Assembly (NCBI GenBank): GCA_963691655.1
Contig: OY829326.1
Coordinates: 83,941,235-84,005,234 of the forward strand
DNA length: 64,000 bases
Direction of reading: 5' to 3'
From: Toxonevra muliebris
Taxonomy: Eukaryota > Arthropoda > Insecta > Diptera > Pallopteridae
Position 1 is the first letter of the stretch. Each line of letters opens with the position of its first letter. Both the position numbers and the translations under genes were made by a program. The notes under the pieces are model-generated. The model worked only from the letters and a program-made list of their open reading frames with translations, was not told the DNA's origin and made no database searches. Shown in pieces: positions 1-10,463 of the stretch.

Positions 1-1963
1 ACTTTCTGAAAAATTTGGTTTACCATACGCGTTAACCAAACAGCTTAAAATAGTCGTTGGGAAATTAATATCAAAATTAAAAATAAAGTGGAATAAGGCA
101 CACAGGTCAGAACGAGATTTTTTTGCAAAGAATGATAACTGGCTTAACGTTGTGGTTCGCTTTACCAATCGAAATGATGATAATGTTAACGACAGCACAT
201 CTGAATCAGCGATTTCGACAGGAAGCAAGGTGTCCGGTCGCCCCTCGTCACAATCATCCTTCCATAACTTAAGTGAACGAACAAAACGGAGGAGGACTCA
301 AAATATCCGTAATCAATATAACCACGAAGAGCTATGCTAGCCAATTATTAAAGACATTACAGAAAGGAGCCCAACTTCGGGGTACAGGAAATATTTGAAA
401 CACGAGCCCGAAAATACGCTTTCCGGCGATGAAGCCTTGCACTCATAATTGAAAATAGTTTGTCCAAAAGCAGGTATAATGGAATACGATCTGTTAGTCT
501 GGGGAAAAATTATAAGTTGTTTCCACCTTACAGCCAGGTTCTATAAGCTAAAAAAAAATGCTAACCCATGCAATCGAAAATAATTGTCACTGAATTAAGC
601 GCTGAAGTAAAATTGCAAGCATTGTTAAATCACATAGCGGATCGTTTATTGTCAGTGCAAGCGGACGTTATTAGCAGCCTCCCAAATAATAAGAAATGTG
701 ATTTGGCATTGACCTGTAAATGGGGATGTGATGTCACTTCAGGGCGAGGTACTTTTAAACAAAAATTTGACGATGATGACGGAACTAAAACTGATGCCAA
801 CATGTTTGTCACTTCTCTTGTGCCATTGCAGCTTTCTTTTGCAGATGAAATTGGTACCAATAATGAAATTTTGTGGAAAAATCTCTCCCAAGATATTACA
901 GACCTATAGAAATCCAATTTTTACATGAAACTGATGAAGCAACAAAAGCAGAAGTTGAACATATCAAAAATCAAGAAAAACGTTTGCATCCCTCCCAAAT
1001 TGTTATAGATGGAAAAGAAATTAACGTCACTTTTAACATTGTATTAACCACGGTTGATGGAAAAGTCTGTAACTCGCTGTCAAACACATCATCAGCACAA
1101 CGTTGTTATCTTTGTAAGTGTTCAATTAAACAATTCAATGATATTGATGAAGTGTTAAAAAAAAGAGGTAATCAGGGAAAATTTGGAATTCGGCATTTCG
1201 TCATTGCATGCCTGGATTCGTTCTTTTGAGCGTTTGTTGCATGTGTCATATAAATTAGAAGTGAAATGTTGGCGAGATAGCAGAGATGATACGGAAAAGA
1301 TCGAGTTACGCAAAAGAACCATACAAAACGGTTTCCGCCTGCAATTAGGACTTTTAGTAGATGTCCCGAAACATGGATATGGAAGCGCAAATGATGGGAA
1401 TACAGCGCGTCGTTTTTTTGAAAACCCTGATGTTTCCGCATCAATAACATGAATAGACATTGATCTAATTTAGAGATTTCACATAATTCTGCAAACGATT
1501 TCGAGCGGTTTTGATATTAATGTAGTTAAGTTCGAAGAGTACGCTTTGGCAACAGCAAGAAGATTTGTTGAATTGTATCCTTGGTATTACATGCCAACTA
1601 GCATTCATAAAATTCTTATACACGGCCCACAAATAATAAAATCGTCACTATTACCAATAGGACAAATGTCAGAAGAGGCTCAGGAGTCTTGCAATAAATT
1701 CATTAAAAAGTTCCGTCAAGATTTCACTAGAAAATGCTGTAGAATAAAAACTATGGAAGACGTTCTTCTGAGACTGTTGGCCACGTCGGACCTTGTCATT
1801 TCGAGCTTGCGCAAACTACCCGCAAAAAAAAAAAATGAGATCGTTGTCGCCTGAAGCGATTCAATTGTTGAAAGAGCACTCGATTAATATGACAAATTTA
1901 TCACTTTCAACTAAAGACTTATCAAATTCTAGTGACACCGAATATTCATATGATAGTGATTGA
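1..1963 (+). pseudogene. RAG1-core/Transib-like DNA transposase, broken
   Basis: The pieces lie in order on the + strand but in shifting frames. An N-terminal basic stretch (GRPSS...SERTKRRR) is at 152-340. A segment with LTCKWGCD, matching the first catalytic Asp region of the RAG1 core, is at 568-909. A CYLCKC zinc-ligand stretch lies at 1110-1125. An LHAWIRSFERLLH block is at 1183-1452. The C-terminal block HKILIHG...SEEAQESCNK, matching the region of the third acidic catalytic residue of RAG1, is at 1546-1854. Reading frames change near 880 and 1180, a stop lies at 1453, and a run of A near 1830 shifts the last frame, which would end at 1961-1963. In the RAG1/Transib family these proteins cut and join DNA at terminal repeats. 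This copy cannot make a full protein. Family assignment rests on motif order and is fairly firm; Transib versus a sister RAG1-like lineage is open. The 5' end may lie outside the window. Confidence 0.72.
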
Positions 1964-2039
1964 ATTATTAATTTTACTAAATAAATGATCAAACATAAAC
2001 ATTTTTCTGAAAAATTGTACAAACAAATTTTGTTTTTTG

Positions 2040-2215
2040 GCAAATTAAGGACAGAATCGTAATCATTGATCCCAAAAACCTTCATATGTCTGCTTTCGTC
2101 AAAATTTGATAATTTTTTTTTGCAAATGATCCACCATTTTGGATCCGCCATTTTGTTTTTTTTTAAACTGAGATCGGATTCGTTATCAGCGGCTCCAAAA
2201 ACCCCCTGGTACAGA
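2040..2215 (-). repeat. Satellite-like unit in the tail of the RAG1-like element
   Basis: Read on the minus strand this has GTTTTTGGAGCCGCTGATAA and then ATGGCGGATCCAAAATGG. The same two blocks recur in the array at 33.06-33.5 kb. It lies just downstream of the RAG1-like coding relic, so it is probably part of that element's 3' noncoding region. That link is inference from position. Confidence 0.5.
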
Positions 2216-2310
2216 TAATCTTTGTGAGAGCACGGTTTTTTCGACTTATGACCAGTTTTTCGGAAATCCAGACTACTGTGTGGCGGTTTGTGACTGCAGA
2301 GGGTTAAATT

Positions 2311-3479
2311 ATATTTCCGTTGGTAGTATCAAAAAAATGATTGATACAAAGTTAGCTAATGATATGAGGTTTCTGGCGATGTATAAATGCCCAAGGTATA
2401 TAGTACCATTTGGGTTCTATAGTGGATGTCCACCTTGGGGACCACTCTCCTAGGTCCGAGCGCATTGCGAGCCCTGAGCCTGAGTTTTGATATCACAAAA
2501 CTTTGTTGTTGTTAAATGACTTAATTCAAATCCGTTTCAGTTTTATTTAAGAATTCTATATGTTCATTGACGTTTCTAACGGAAAATTCTTTCAGATATT
2601 CTTCCAGTTTTCCCAGTAGACGGAGTTTGCTACGCCCGGACTTTTTTCAAATGAAATATGCATGCATGGTCAGTGATTCAAATTGAGAGCATTTAATCTA
2701 ACTACTTTAGTTCGGTTCCGGGTCATTGGTACTTAAGGTCTTCAAATTTTCCATTTACATCTAATGTGTGTACATACAAGAAGAAATACTTTGTAGTTTT
2801 ATTAGCAAAGCAACACAAATCTTAAAAATCTTACTTCAATTACAATTCCATTACAATGTGGTCTTATACTGCAATTGTTATTGTAATAACACAAACAACT
2901 TTCATTGCCTAATCGCATTAGATTCTAACGAGCTTAAGAACAAAATTCTGTATTGAAAACAGGTAGTTTGTAAATATTACTAACGAATATAAATACACTG
3001 TAGCATAGTAAATTAGATTTTAATGTAAAATACGTAATTACTTCAACATCAATGTGGTGTCACAGGTGTAGCAAAGTGCGATAATTCTAATTTTGAACTT
3101 CTACATAGCAAAAATTAAAATAAAGAGAATTTTGTTGGTCGGGAGGGTGCATGCATACATATGTACATATATACACGCATACATACATATGTATGTATGT
3201 GCCTAAATAAATACTCGTTTATACCGAAATTGTTCAAAGCTGTAACAAAATTAAAAAAGTTATTTCCTTTTAAAGTGAAAATCCCTCATTAATTACCAGT
3301 TACGTTTTTAATACACACATTTACACTCAATTTTAGCAAACCGAAGCAATTTGGTCACTGCAAATGGCAAACCATTGGACCGACCGACCGACCATTGGAC
3401 TGACTCAATCTTGCCTCGCATTTTCGGGTGACTTAAAAGGCATTTTCTGCACAAATCAAACACAATCTCGCCACTACGT
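2311..3479. other. No gene seen; TATG microsatellite
   Basis: The stretch is AT-rich without a recognisable protein. A CATA/TATG-type microsatellite sits at about 3155-3200. A lone right-end-like motif, AGAGGGTTAA at 2297-2306, has no partner here. Confidence 0.6.
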
Positions 3480-4016
3480 TTGTCCTCGCAACTCGCTGCT
3501 CGCCCGTCTATCCGTACACACGACTCTATAATATTTATGGCGCAAGGGGAGAAACTATGCTTTAAATTAACACGTACTTCTACGTCGAGTGCCATGATTT
3601 CCGGATTTACAATTTATTTCTTTTGCTTTAGCAGGCCAGTGTACGAGTGTTTGTTGTCGTTGTTGGACTCGCTTGCGTGTGGGAATTTTATTATCCTGGG
3701 TAATTGGAAAAAACTAATTATCGTTCTTACGGAAATGAATGATGGCAACGAATTAGCATCTGGGTCGCACCCAAATGCGTATTTAAGCACATACTCTTAC
3801 ATCGCTATTTGTACCCCTCCTCAATCTTTGGATGATGAACGCTCAAATGCTTCTTCGTGTGCGAGTGTAGGTATGACAACAACAAATTTATTACATGATA
3901 ATACCACGCCCACCGAAGGCATAGTAGATAAAATATACTCGATTATATCTAACTACTTATATGCGGCCAAAGTGCATTTCTGTATAGTATTGGCATTGCT
4001 TGTGTGGGCTGCATAA
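3480..4016 (+). CDS. Unrecognised 178-codon open frame
   Basis: This is the longest open frame in the window that I cannot tie to a mobile element. It has a hydrophobic stretch around residues 40-75 and another hydrophobic end near residues 158-178, so a membrane protein is conceivable. The middle is Ser/Thr/Asn-rich. I see no known motif, no splice signals that I trust, and an opposing 95-codon frame overlaps its start. It could be a host exon, part of an unknown repeat, or chance. I do not recognise it and give no function. Confidence 0.15.
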   Translation: MSSQLAARPSIRTHDSIIFMAQGEKLCFKLTRTSTSSAMISGFTIYFFCFSRPVYECLLSLLDSLACGNFIILGNWKKLIIVLTEMNDGNELASGSHPNAYLSTYSYIAICTPPQSLDDERSNASSCASVGMTTTNLLHDNTTPTEGIVDKIYSIISNYLYAAKVHFCIVLALLVWAA

Positions 4017-4800
4017 CGCTCATAAGGGAGGAGAGAAAAATTAAAAAATCCTGGAACAGCTTATATTTTATTTTGTCAATTAAAATCAATCGACAAAGAG
4101 AATTTCAAACAAAATATTCTCCAAAATTATTTTTAAAGCTCAGTTCGAGACGAGACAGGTCAAATTTTTTACATGACTTTGAGTTATGTGTTCAGCACGA
4201 TAGGTAAACCTAAAGTTTTATTGCGAAAAAATTTCCCTGTATTGAATTTACACATTTTTGATAAACTTTTCACCTGAACCAATTTCGATAATACATATGC
4301 AATTCTCTGTAGGAGATTGACGAGATGTGTTATCGCTTACTTTTTAACAACGAAATACCCTAATCACTTTTGTTATTTGGCTTTATCGTTTTAAATCAAT
4401 TTCATTCCTCCCTTATATGTGAATCAATGCACATATGCATGAACATAAATATGTATATGGTTAATTTCATCAGTAAGTAGATTAAAGAATGTTCATGCAG
4501 CAAACATTATTTAGTTTTGGTAAACATTGGGACAATATTTTAGAAGTAATTTTTGTGAGAAAATTTGAACTTGTTAACAAATTTAATCATGAGCTTCCAT
4601 GACTGAAGAAGCTTATTCCTTTTTTCATGATTAAGGTAATGGGTTTGCTTTGAAAAAATGTACAACGTATAACACAAAAAGAAAAACTAAGCAATTTTCA
4701 CAAAAGCTTGGACCAAAAATATACACTTATTTACCGAATGAACAGAACCTTATTACAACCCTACGATCTTAAATTTTTTTAAGATCACTGGTTTCACATC
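4017..4800. other. No feature recognised
   Basis: AT-rich sequence between the open frame above and the maT element. It probably includes part of the older repeat into which the maT element inserted. Confidence 0.5.
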
Positions 4801-4802
4801 TA

Positions 4803-6090
4803 CAGGGTGACAATCGTAAAGTGACGCACACATTTCAGCAGTTATTTTCAAAAGGACGTACTTCCATTAAGTACAATTAAGTGTTAACATTGCTGAATAT
4901 ATAAGCATTCATTTGAACCCCACCTCATTCAATATAACCTCCTTTAGCCTGCACACATGCCTTCAATCGATCCGGGAATCGTAGGACTGTTCGCCGCAGG
5001 ACTTCCTGATCAATTTCAGTCCAGGCTTTCTCTAATGAATTTGTCAGCGACTCCAGACTGTGGTGTTGAGATCCACAAGCCTTACTCTCTAAAATACTCC
5101 AAATAGAGTAGTCCATTGGATTCAAGTCTGGGGAGTATGGTGGCCATTCTTGAGATGTTATGAATCCAGAAAAATTGTCTTTTATCCATGTTTGCGTTAA
5201 TTTTGCCATGTGGGAAGGTGCAGAATCTTGCTGGAAAGTCCAGTTTTCATTTCCAAATGTATCTTGGGCCCAGGGAAGAACATGTTCATTTGAAATGCTC
5301 CGATAAGCAACCTGGTCAATTTTAACACCCTCTTCAACGAATATTAGAGGGGTTCTGGCATTAGCGGAAACTCCAGCCCATACCATAACGGAAGCTGGCT
5401 TTTGAACTCGGCTAACAGTCCTATTTTGTTGCGATGATGATGTTAGACACATTCGGTCATTTTGCGCATTGAAATGTTGTTCAACCGTGAACATTTTTTC
5501 ATCTGTAAACAAGATATTTTCAACATTTTTTAACACGGAGGAGCGTAGCAACGCCTTGCATCTTTGCAGTCGCAAATCTTTCTTTTTTTGTGTCAGATCT
5601 TGAGCTTTTCGGAGCTTGTACGGCTTAAGATTAAGCTTTGATTTTGCAATGATTCGCACTGTTTCACGGTTTACTCCCACTTCCTTAGCGATTTTTCTCA
5701 TTGAGCGCCTTGGATTTCGCTTGATTCGTTTACGAATTTTTTCTGTTAAACCAGTAGTGGCAACTGTTGAAAATTTTCCCCGGTCTCTATCTCCAAAACC
5801 CCCAGTTTCATTATATCGAATAATAGCTCGGTCTACCGTACGACTTGACAAATTTAAAGCCTTTGCAATTTGACGGCTACTATAATTTGCCAAATGAAAT
5901 TTCATAATTTCACGACGAATATTTTCCTTGTCCATTTTTATGGAAATTTCAAAATGTAATAACAAAAATTCAAATGAAATTAAAAGCAAAGCCAATGATG
6001 AATGAATTTGCTTTTTAAATAAAAGTAACGGTAAATGGCAAAGCTTGCTGCAGAGTATTAAACTTGCGTCACTTTACAATTGTCACCCTG
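4803..6090 (-). mobile_element. Intact maT-type (DD37D) mariner-like transposon
   Basis: The element is 1288 bp. Its ends are 26-bp inverted repeats beginning CAGGGTGACAAT and differing at one base (C versus T at position 13). It is flanked on both sides by TA (4801-4802 and 6091-6092), the target duplication of the Tc1/mariner superfamily. It holds one uninterrupted transposase gene on the minus strand. Matching ends, an exact TA duplication and an open frame point to a young insertion. It may have entered the older Tc1-like relic on its right. Confidence 0.93.
4925..5935 (-). CDS. maT-type mariner transposase (DD37D), intact
   Basis: The product would bind the terminal repeats and carry out cut-and-paste transposition into TA. 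I start at the Met at 5935 (MDKENIRR), giving 336 residues, near the usual length; an in-frame Met 20 codons upstream (5995) would add a hydrophobic stretch not expected in the family. Two helix-turn-helix regions lie at about residues 13-45 and 80-105, with a basic KIRKRIKRNPRR linker between them. The catalytic triad is D145 (FTDEKMF), D237 (WTFQQDSAPSH) and D275 (SPDLNPMDYSIW). There are 37 residues between the second and third, which is the maT signature rather than mariner DD34D or Tc1 DD34E. The YSPDLNPMD motif is complete. No stop or frameshift is present, so it could encode an active enzyme; activity itself is not shown by sequence. Confidence 0.93.
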   Translation of the reverse strand: MDKENIRREIMKFHLANYSSRQIAKALNLSSRTVDRAIIRYNETGGFGDRDRGKFSTVATTGLTEKIRKRIKRNPRRSMRKIAKEVGVNRETVRIIAKSKLNLKPYKLRKAQDLTQKKKDLRLQRCKALLRSSVLKNVENILFTDEKMFTVEQHFNAQNDRMCLTSSSQQNRTVSRVQKPASVMVWAGVSANARTPLIFVEEGVKIDQVAYRSISNEHVLPWAQDTFGNENWTFQQDSAPSHMAKLTQTWIKDNFSGFITSQEWPPYSPDLNPMDYSIWSILESKACGSQHHSLESLTNSLEKAWTEIDQEVLRRTVLRFPDRLKACVQAKGGYIE

Positions 6091-6092
6091 TA

Positions 6093-7127
6093 CATTTATG
6101 TTCTGCATCCTAATCGCGATGCAGAATTTTTCAATGCCAATCTTTTGCTTCACGAGCATTCGATGGCACTCAATTGGACTTAAATTGAAAGGGGGACAAA
6201 TAGTTTATCTCAAAAAGAAATTTTGAAAAAATATTCTATACACAAGTCGACGATTTCGCGAATCGTTAACAGCGGTTTTGCTGATCTGGAAGCCCTCGCA
6301 AATAAACTTGTAGAAAAACTAATGAAATCACAAAATTGATGAAAGTGAAACCGAAAGAAGTAAAAAGTGCACTTAAGTTGGGTATATCATTATCGACAAT
6401 TAAGCGACAACCCAGAAAAAGTGGATTAAGCGCATACAACATTGCCTAAAAAGCGTTGACTCTAAGAAAAATTGCTTAACTCATTTAAAATTGAATCATA
6501 AATAAAAAACCTAGACATTTTAATCTTGCAAAACGTTTTGTTTTTACATGAGAGCAAAATTAATTGACGGAAACAAATTTTTTAGAAGGCCACACTGTAA
6601 AAGAGTTGACCGTAGACATACACCGGGTACGGTATAGCACCAAGGAGGTTGTGTTGTGGTCTGGGGCTTCTTTCCAGCTAATGGTATGGATCCAACGCAC
6701 ATGCGAAAAATTGACACGAAACGTTTAAGAAACTGGAGGATTTGTATGAGGATGTTCAAAAGCAATGGAAGCGAGTTGGAATCGGTCAGACAAAACATTT
6801 AATGGAGCCAATGCCACGTAGACATCCAACAATGTTCGCTAATAATGAATATGCGACAAAGTTTTGAAAACTTTTTCGATTTTTCTTCAATTTTCACATT
6901 AACTTTTTCTAGTTGCAAATGTTTTGGCCTCTTCAATTTAAACTTTAATGTAATATTACTCCTTTCTTTTTTTATTTGCAACATAATATTGTACTTTTAA
7001 TTTTTTATAATAAATGGCAATAAATACACTTTGTTTTGAATAAAAAAGATTTTTGCCAAAAATTATTTTAGTGAGCTTAAGAAGTCATTTAAAGTGCTAG
7101 TGATCTTGGTTGCAAATGATATGACCG
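6093..7127 (+). pseudogene. Tc1-like transposase relic with internal deletion
   Basis: Plus-strand fragments follow the order of a Tc1-like transposase. A helix-turn-helix (SQKEILKKYSIHKSTISRIV) is at about 6210-6275, and a second DNA-binding segment with KSGLSAYNIA is near 6420-6450. A catalytic-core strand, GGCVVVWGFFPANGMDP, is near 6640-6695, and a C-terminal end, MPRRHPTMFANNEYATKF, is at about 6810-6866. Several stops interrupt it, and the part that should carry the second catalytic Asp is missing. The sequence at 7108-7127 (GCAAATGATATGACCGGCT) resembles the right terminal repeat of the inverted-repeat element ending at 21462, so both may belong to one family. This copy is dead. Confidence 0.6.
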
Positions 7128-7640
7128 GCTCTTTATGTATATCTCGATTATAAACAGCTTAATATTTTCACGCAATTTTGGCTTGATATAGACGAAAGAT
7201 TTAGTTCTACCAGCCATTATTTAACCTTCATCCGTCCCTAGTGTCAATTTGACACTATTTTAGACTTTCAACGTGAATATCTTGGATATCTGTGTTTATT
7301 TTTGGTTCAAATTTTGCGACTTTCTAAGTGATATTTTGTAGCAAGAAGTACTGTATCAATCTTATGGAGCTGTCAACAGAAAAAAAAATATTTGAGCCCA
7401 TTAGTGTCAAAATGAAACTATATCCGTTCCTCAGACCAAAAGCGTAATAAATATAAATATTTTATGATAACAAAATAAAAGTCTATACTATACTCTTTTC
7501 CTCTGGTTCTCGACCCTTGACTGAAGTATTTGTTAGTTACCACGCGTAGACGAGTATGCTAGTAATTGGCAACATTGAAAGCACTTAAAATAAAAACAGC
7601 GATCCGATTTTATTCTAGAGTGCACAATCTCAGTTTTAGG

Positions 7641-7940
7641 TTAAATATGCTCTTTTTTCGACATTTCCATCGTTTTGGCCAATGGTTCGGCCAATAAGGC
7701 GGCTATTTCCTGGCGGATGTTGGCCTTAAGTTGGTCTAGAGTCCTTGGCTTGTTGACATAAACCTTTAACCACGCGCAGAGGAAAAAGTCAGACGGTGTA
7801 AAATCTGGCGAAGGCGGAGGTAAGTCAAAATCATCATTTTTTGATATCAACTGACCCGGAATGGCTTCAAAAAATCGACTGTGGCGCAAACTGAGTGAGG
7901 TGGTGCGCTGTCTTGTTGAAACCGAAAGTGCTCCATACCA
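7641..7940 (-). pseudogene. DD41D 'rosa'-like mariner transposase fragment
   Basis: The minus strand reads FRFQQDSAPPH near 7900-7935, then after a frameshift in a run of T reads GQLISKND...PSPDFTPSDFF and KVYVNKPRTLDQLKANIRQEI. QQD and TPSD correspond to the second and third catalytic Asp residues. Their spacing fits about 41 residues, the DD41D type first described from Ceratitis. The N-terminus and first Asp are absent. The fragment resembles the copy at 30.3-31.2 kb. Confidence 0.65.
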
Positions 7941-9060
7941 TTTTCATGAAAAATCGGCTTCAAAACATCAAAATAACAAATCAAATCAACATATCAAATG
8001 CAATTGACAAGTAAAATCCAATAACTTTTTAGGACCAACACTGTATGCATCCTTCACGTTGTCCTGATGTATTATCTTTGCTCATGCTCTCATTGAACTT
8101 CAATGCTTGTGAATCATTTGCAGAGCCATTAAGGGGTTATATACACTTGTACTGGCCGAAAAAATCTAAAATTTTACAACTGTCAACAGCGCGCTACCAC
8201 CGACTACGTGGTTTAAATGCGATTATCTCGAAATGTTGTTTTTCAAAAAGTGCGGTTGCGGTGAGCACAGTTTCTCAAGAACCGTTAACCCGATCAGTCT
8301 GAATTTTGGCAGGCTTATTTATGACAATAAAAGCCTCTGAGTGAACGAAGAATTTTTAATTTCAAGCAAAACTTTTTTTTCTTGCTGCAAAAACCGAAAG
8401 CTCAGACGTCAAAAATCAAACTTTTTAGAAAAACGATCACAATTTTTGTAAAAAAGTTACTTCTACAAAATCCTTCATTCACTCAGAGCTCACTCAGAGA
8501 AGGTACAAACTACAGTTGTTTTTTGGTTTTTTGTATTTCAGATAAGCAGTTCCTTCTTTATCATGCTCACCGCGAGAGATGTCGGTAAAATTGTGTTTTG
8601 GCACAATGGTTGTGGTAACTCAGTTATAAATATTTTCTTTTGAAAAAATTCATGAAAGATCTTGTGACATGTAAAAATAAATTAACGTTCAGTTAAAAAA
8701 AAAAAATTGTGTCGTTTTTCCAAAAAAAAAAAGTGTAAAAATGCACTTTTTTTTAGTGGCATTTTTTTAATTTCAGCAATTGATGAAAAGGAGTAAAGCG
8801 ATAAAGTCAACAGTCGTTAATCGAACTGTGCAAAGTTTGGGTAAAACTGTAACAACAAAAAAACTTTGCAAAAGAAATGGCCACATGGGCATTTCATTCC
8901 CAGGTTCCTAAAGCTGAAAGTATTTGTACATAAAAGTTTTTTCCACACACATACTCGTATTCTGAATGTGAGCCAAATCAGACCATAAATACAATTAATC
9001 GAAATATCTCGACTTCAGCGCAACCTGGCGGGTCCAAAAAAAAATATAAACCAACCTTAA

Positions 9061-9341
9061 CCCTAGAATGGAAATTTAATTTTTTGCATACGTTGAAGGT
9101 AATCTTCGTCGAATCGACGAAGTCATATTTAACTCAAATTTCTCGAAAAAATATACACCGTACTCCACTATAACCTACTTTCCTAATCATATTTAGATTT
9201 TTTTTAAAACCAAAAATATGCACCGCATATATTTTTAAAAACGATTTGTTTATTTTTAAGCAATTTGCTCCGAGGCAAAGAGAAATTTGAAAAAATGTGC
9301 AAAAGGTGTTCGTCGAATCGACGAAGATAACCTTTCTAGGG
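9061..9341. mobile_element. piggyBac-like MITE nested in the 7.2-9.5 kb element
   Basis: Inverted ends CCCTAGAAWGG lie at 9061-9071 and 9331-9341. CCCTAGAA is also how the original piggyBac terminal repeat starts. The left flank is TTAA (9057-9060); the right flank reads TTGG, so one target copy seems mutated. Close to each end is a near-palindrome, CTTCGTCGAATCGACGAAG. The 281-bp element has no coding capacity. Confidence 0.62.
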
Positions 9342-9500
9342 TTGGCAATAAACAAATATTTGATATGAATATGGCTTTAATACGTTAAATTTTTTTGTTC
9401 TAGAGCACATATTTAATTATTTGAATAGTTTTTCAAACCAAACTCCATACAGTGTCTTATTGACACTAAGTTGCGGAAATGAGGGCCGGATGAAGGTTAA

Positions 9501-10459
9501 AAAGTTCCGCCAAGATTCCGTGTAGTGCAACTATGTATTCGCTTAAGTCTTCGAAATCGTTTGTTGAATCTAAAAAAGATGCGTTTGATTCATATGAAAC
9601 CTCAGAAAACGAGAAACAATATAAGAAGAATAATGGAAAATCGATGGAAATTTTTCTATATCATATGATTTAACAAAATAATGTTCAGTCCATATTTTTC
9701 AATGCGGAAATAGCTCCGCATGTATTTCTCGATAATAGTGACAAACTGCAGTAGGGAAAGATCTTTTTCAAAACTGAAGATCACCAAACACAGATTACTA
9801 ATAAAACAATCGATTGATCCATCTGGTGCTGTTTAGTTTGGACAGTGTTATTCTTAGCAATTTGTGTTTTGATGATCTCAAACTTCTTTTGCAAATAAAA
9901 AATCGCGTAAAACTCCTCTTATGGTCCCTATAGGGCTAAAACTGGGTGGGGGATTAGCCTCCCGCTGCGATTCTCCTTCACTATATTATTTAGTTTATGT
10001 TAATGTTGACATTTGGATTACAGTAGGTGGAGCAGCTTTTAGTTATCGCCAATTGATGTCACTGAGTGTTTTTTTGTGTTCTGTGAACAAGTCGCCAGGC
10101 ATTATAAATACAGGCGTTTTTAACTATTCTGCAGAATCTAACTCAGACTTTTGAAATATAATTTCTGCATTATCTTCATTATAGAGCAACGTTGACGTTT
10201 TTGAATTTTTTTGAAAAATTTGATTTTTCTTCGATGTACTTCCCAGAAGAAAACCAAATTCTCTTGAATAGCTAAACACAATTCAACGATTTTCTCTTCA
10301 AAAATTTCGTAGTGAAGACGAGAAATTTCGTGTTTGCTAAAACACTTTTAAGGCCAAAACCATTGAACTGATATAAAAGGGTTTTAAAGTATATTTACAC
10401 ATATCTTAAAAAATAAATTTGAAAAACCTTTGCGTCTTCCAAGGTTGGATAGTGATTTA
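9501..10459. other. No feature recognised
   Basis: AT-rich spacer between two TTAA elements. A 77-codon frame at 9921-10154 matches nothing I know. Confidence 0.5.
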
Positions 10460-10463
10460 TTAA

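Larger units (their letters stand above)
7225..9496. mobile_element. TTAA-flanked (piggyBac-type) element with nested insertions
   Basis: The ends are inverted copies of CCTTCATCCGTCCCT (one mismatch at the right end). They are flanked by TTAA at 7221-7224 and 9497-9500, the target duplication typical of piggyBac elements. Next to each end is a palindrome, GTGTCAATTTGACAC on the left and GTGTCTTATTGACAC on the right. No piggyBac transposase can be read inside. A mariner fragment and a smaller TTAA element lie within. It is a non-autonomous derivative or a decayed copy. Confidence 0.75.
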
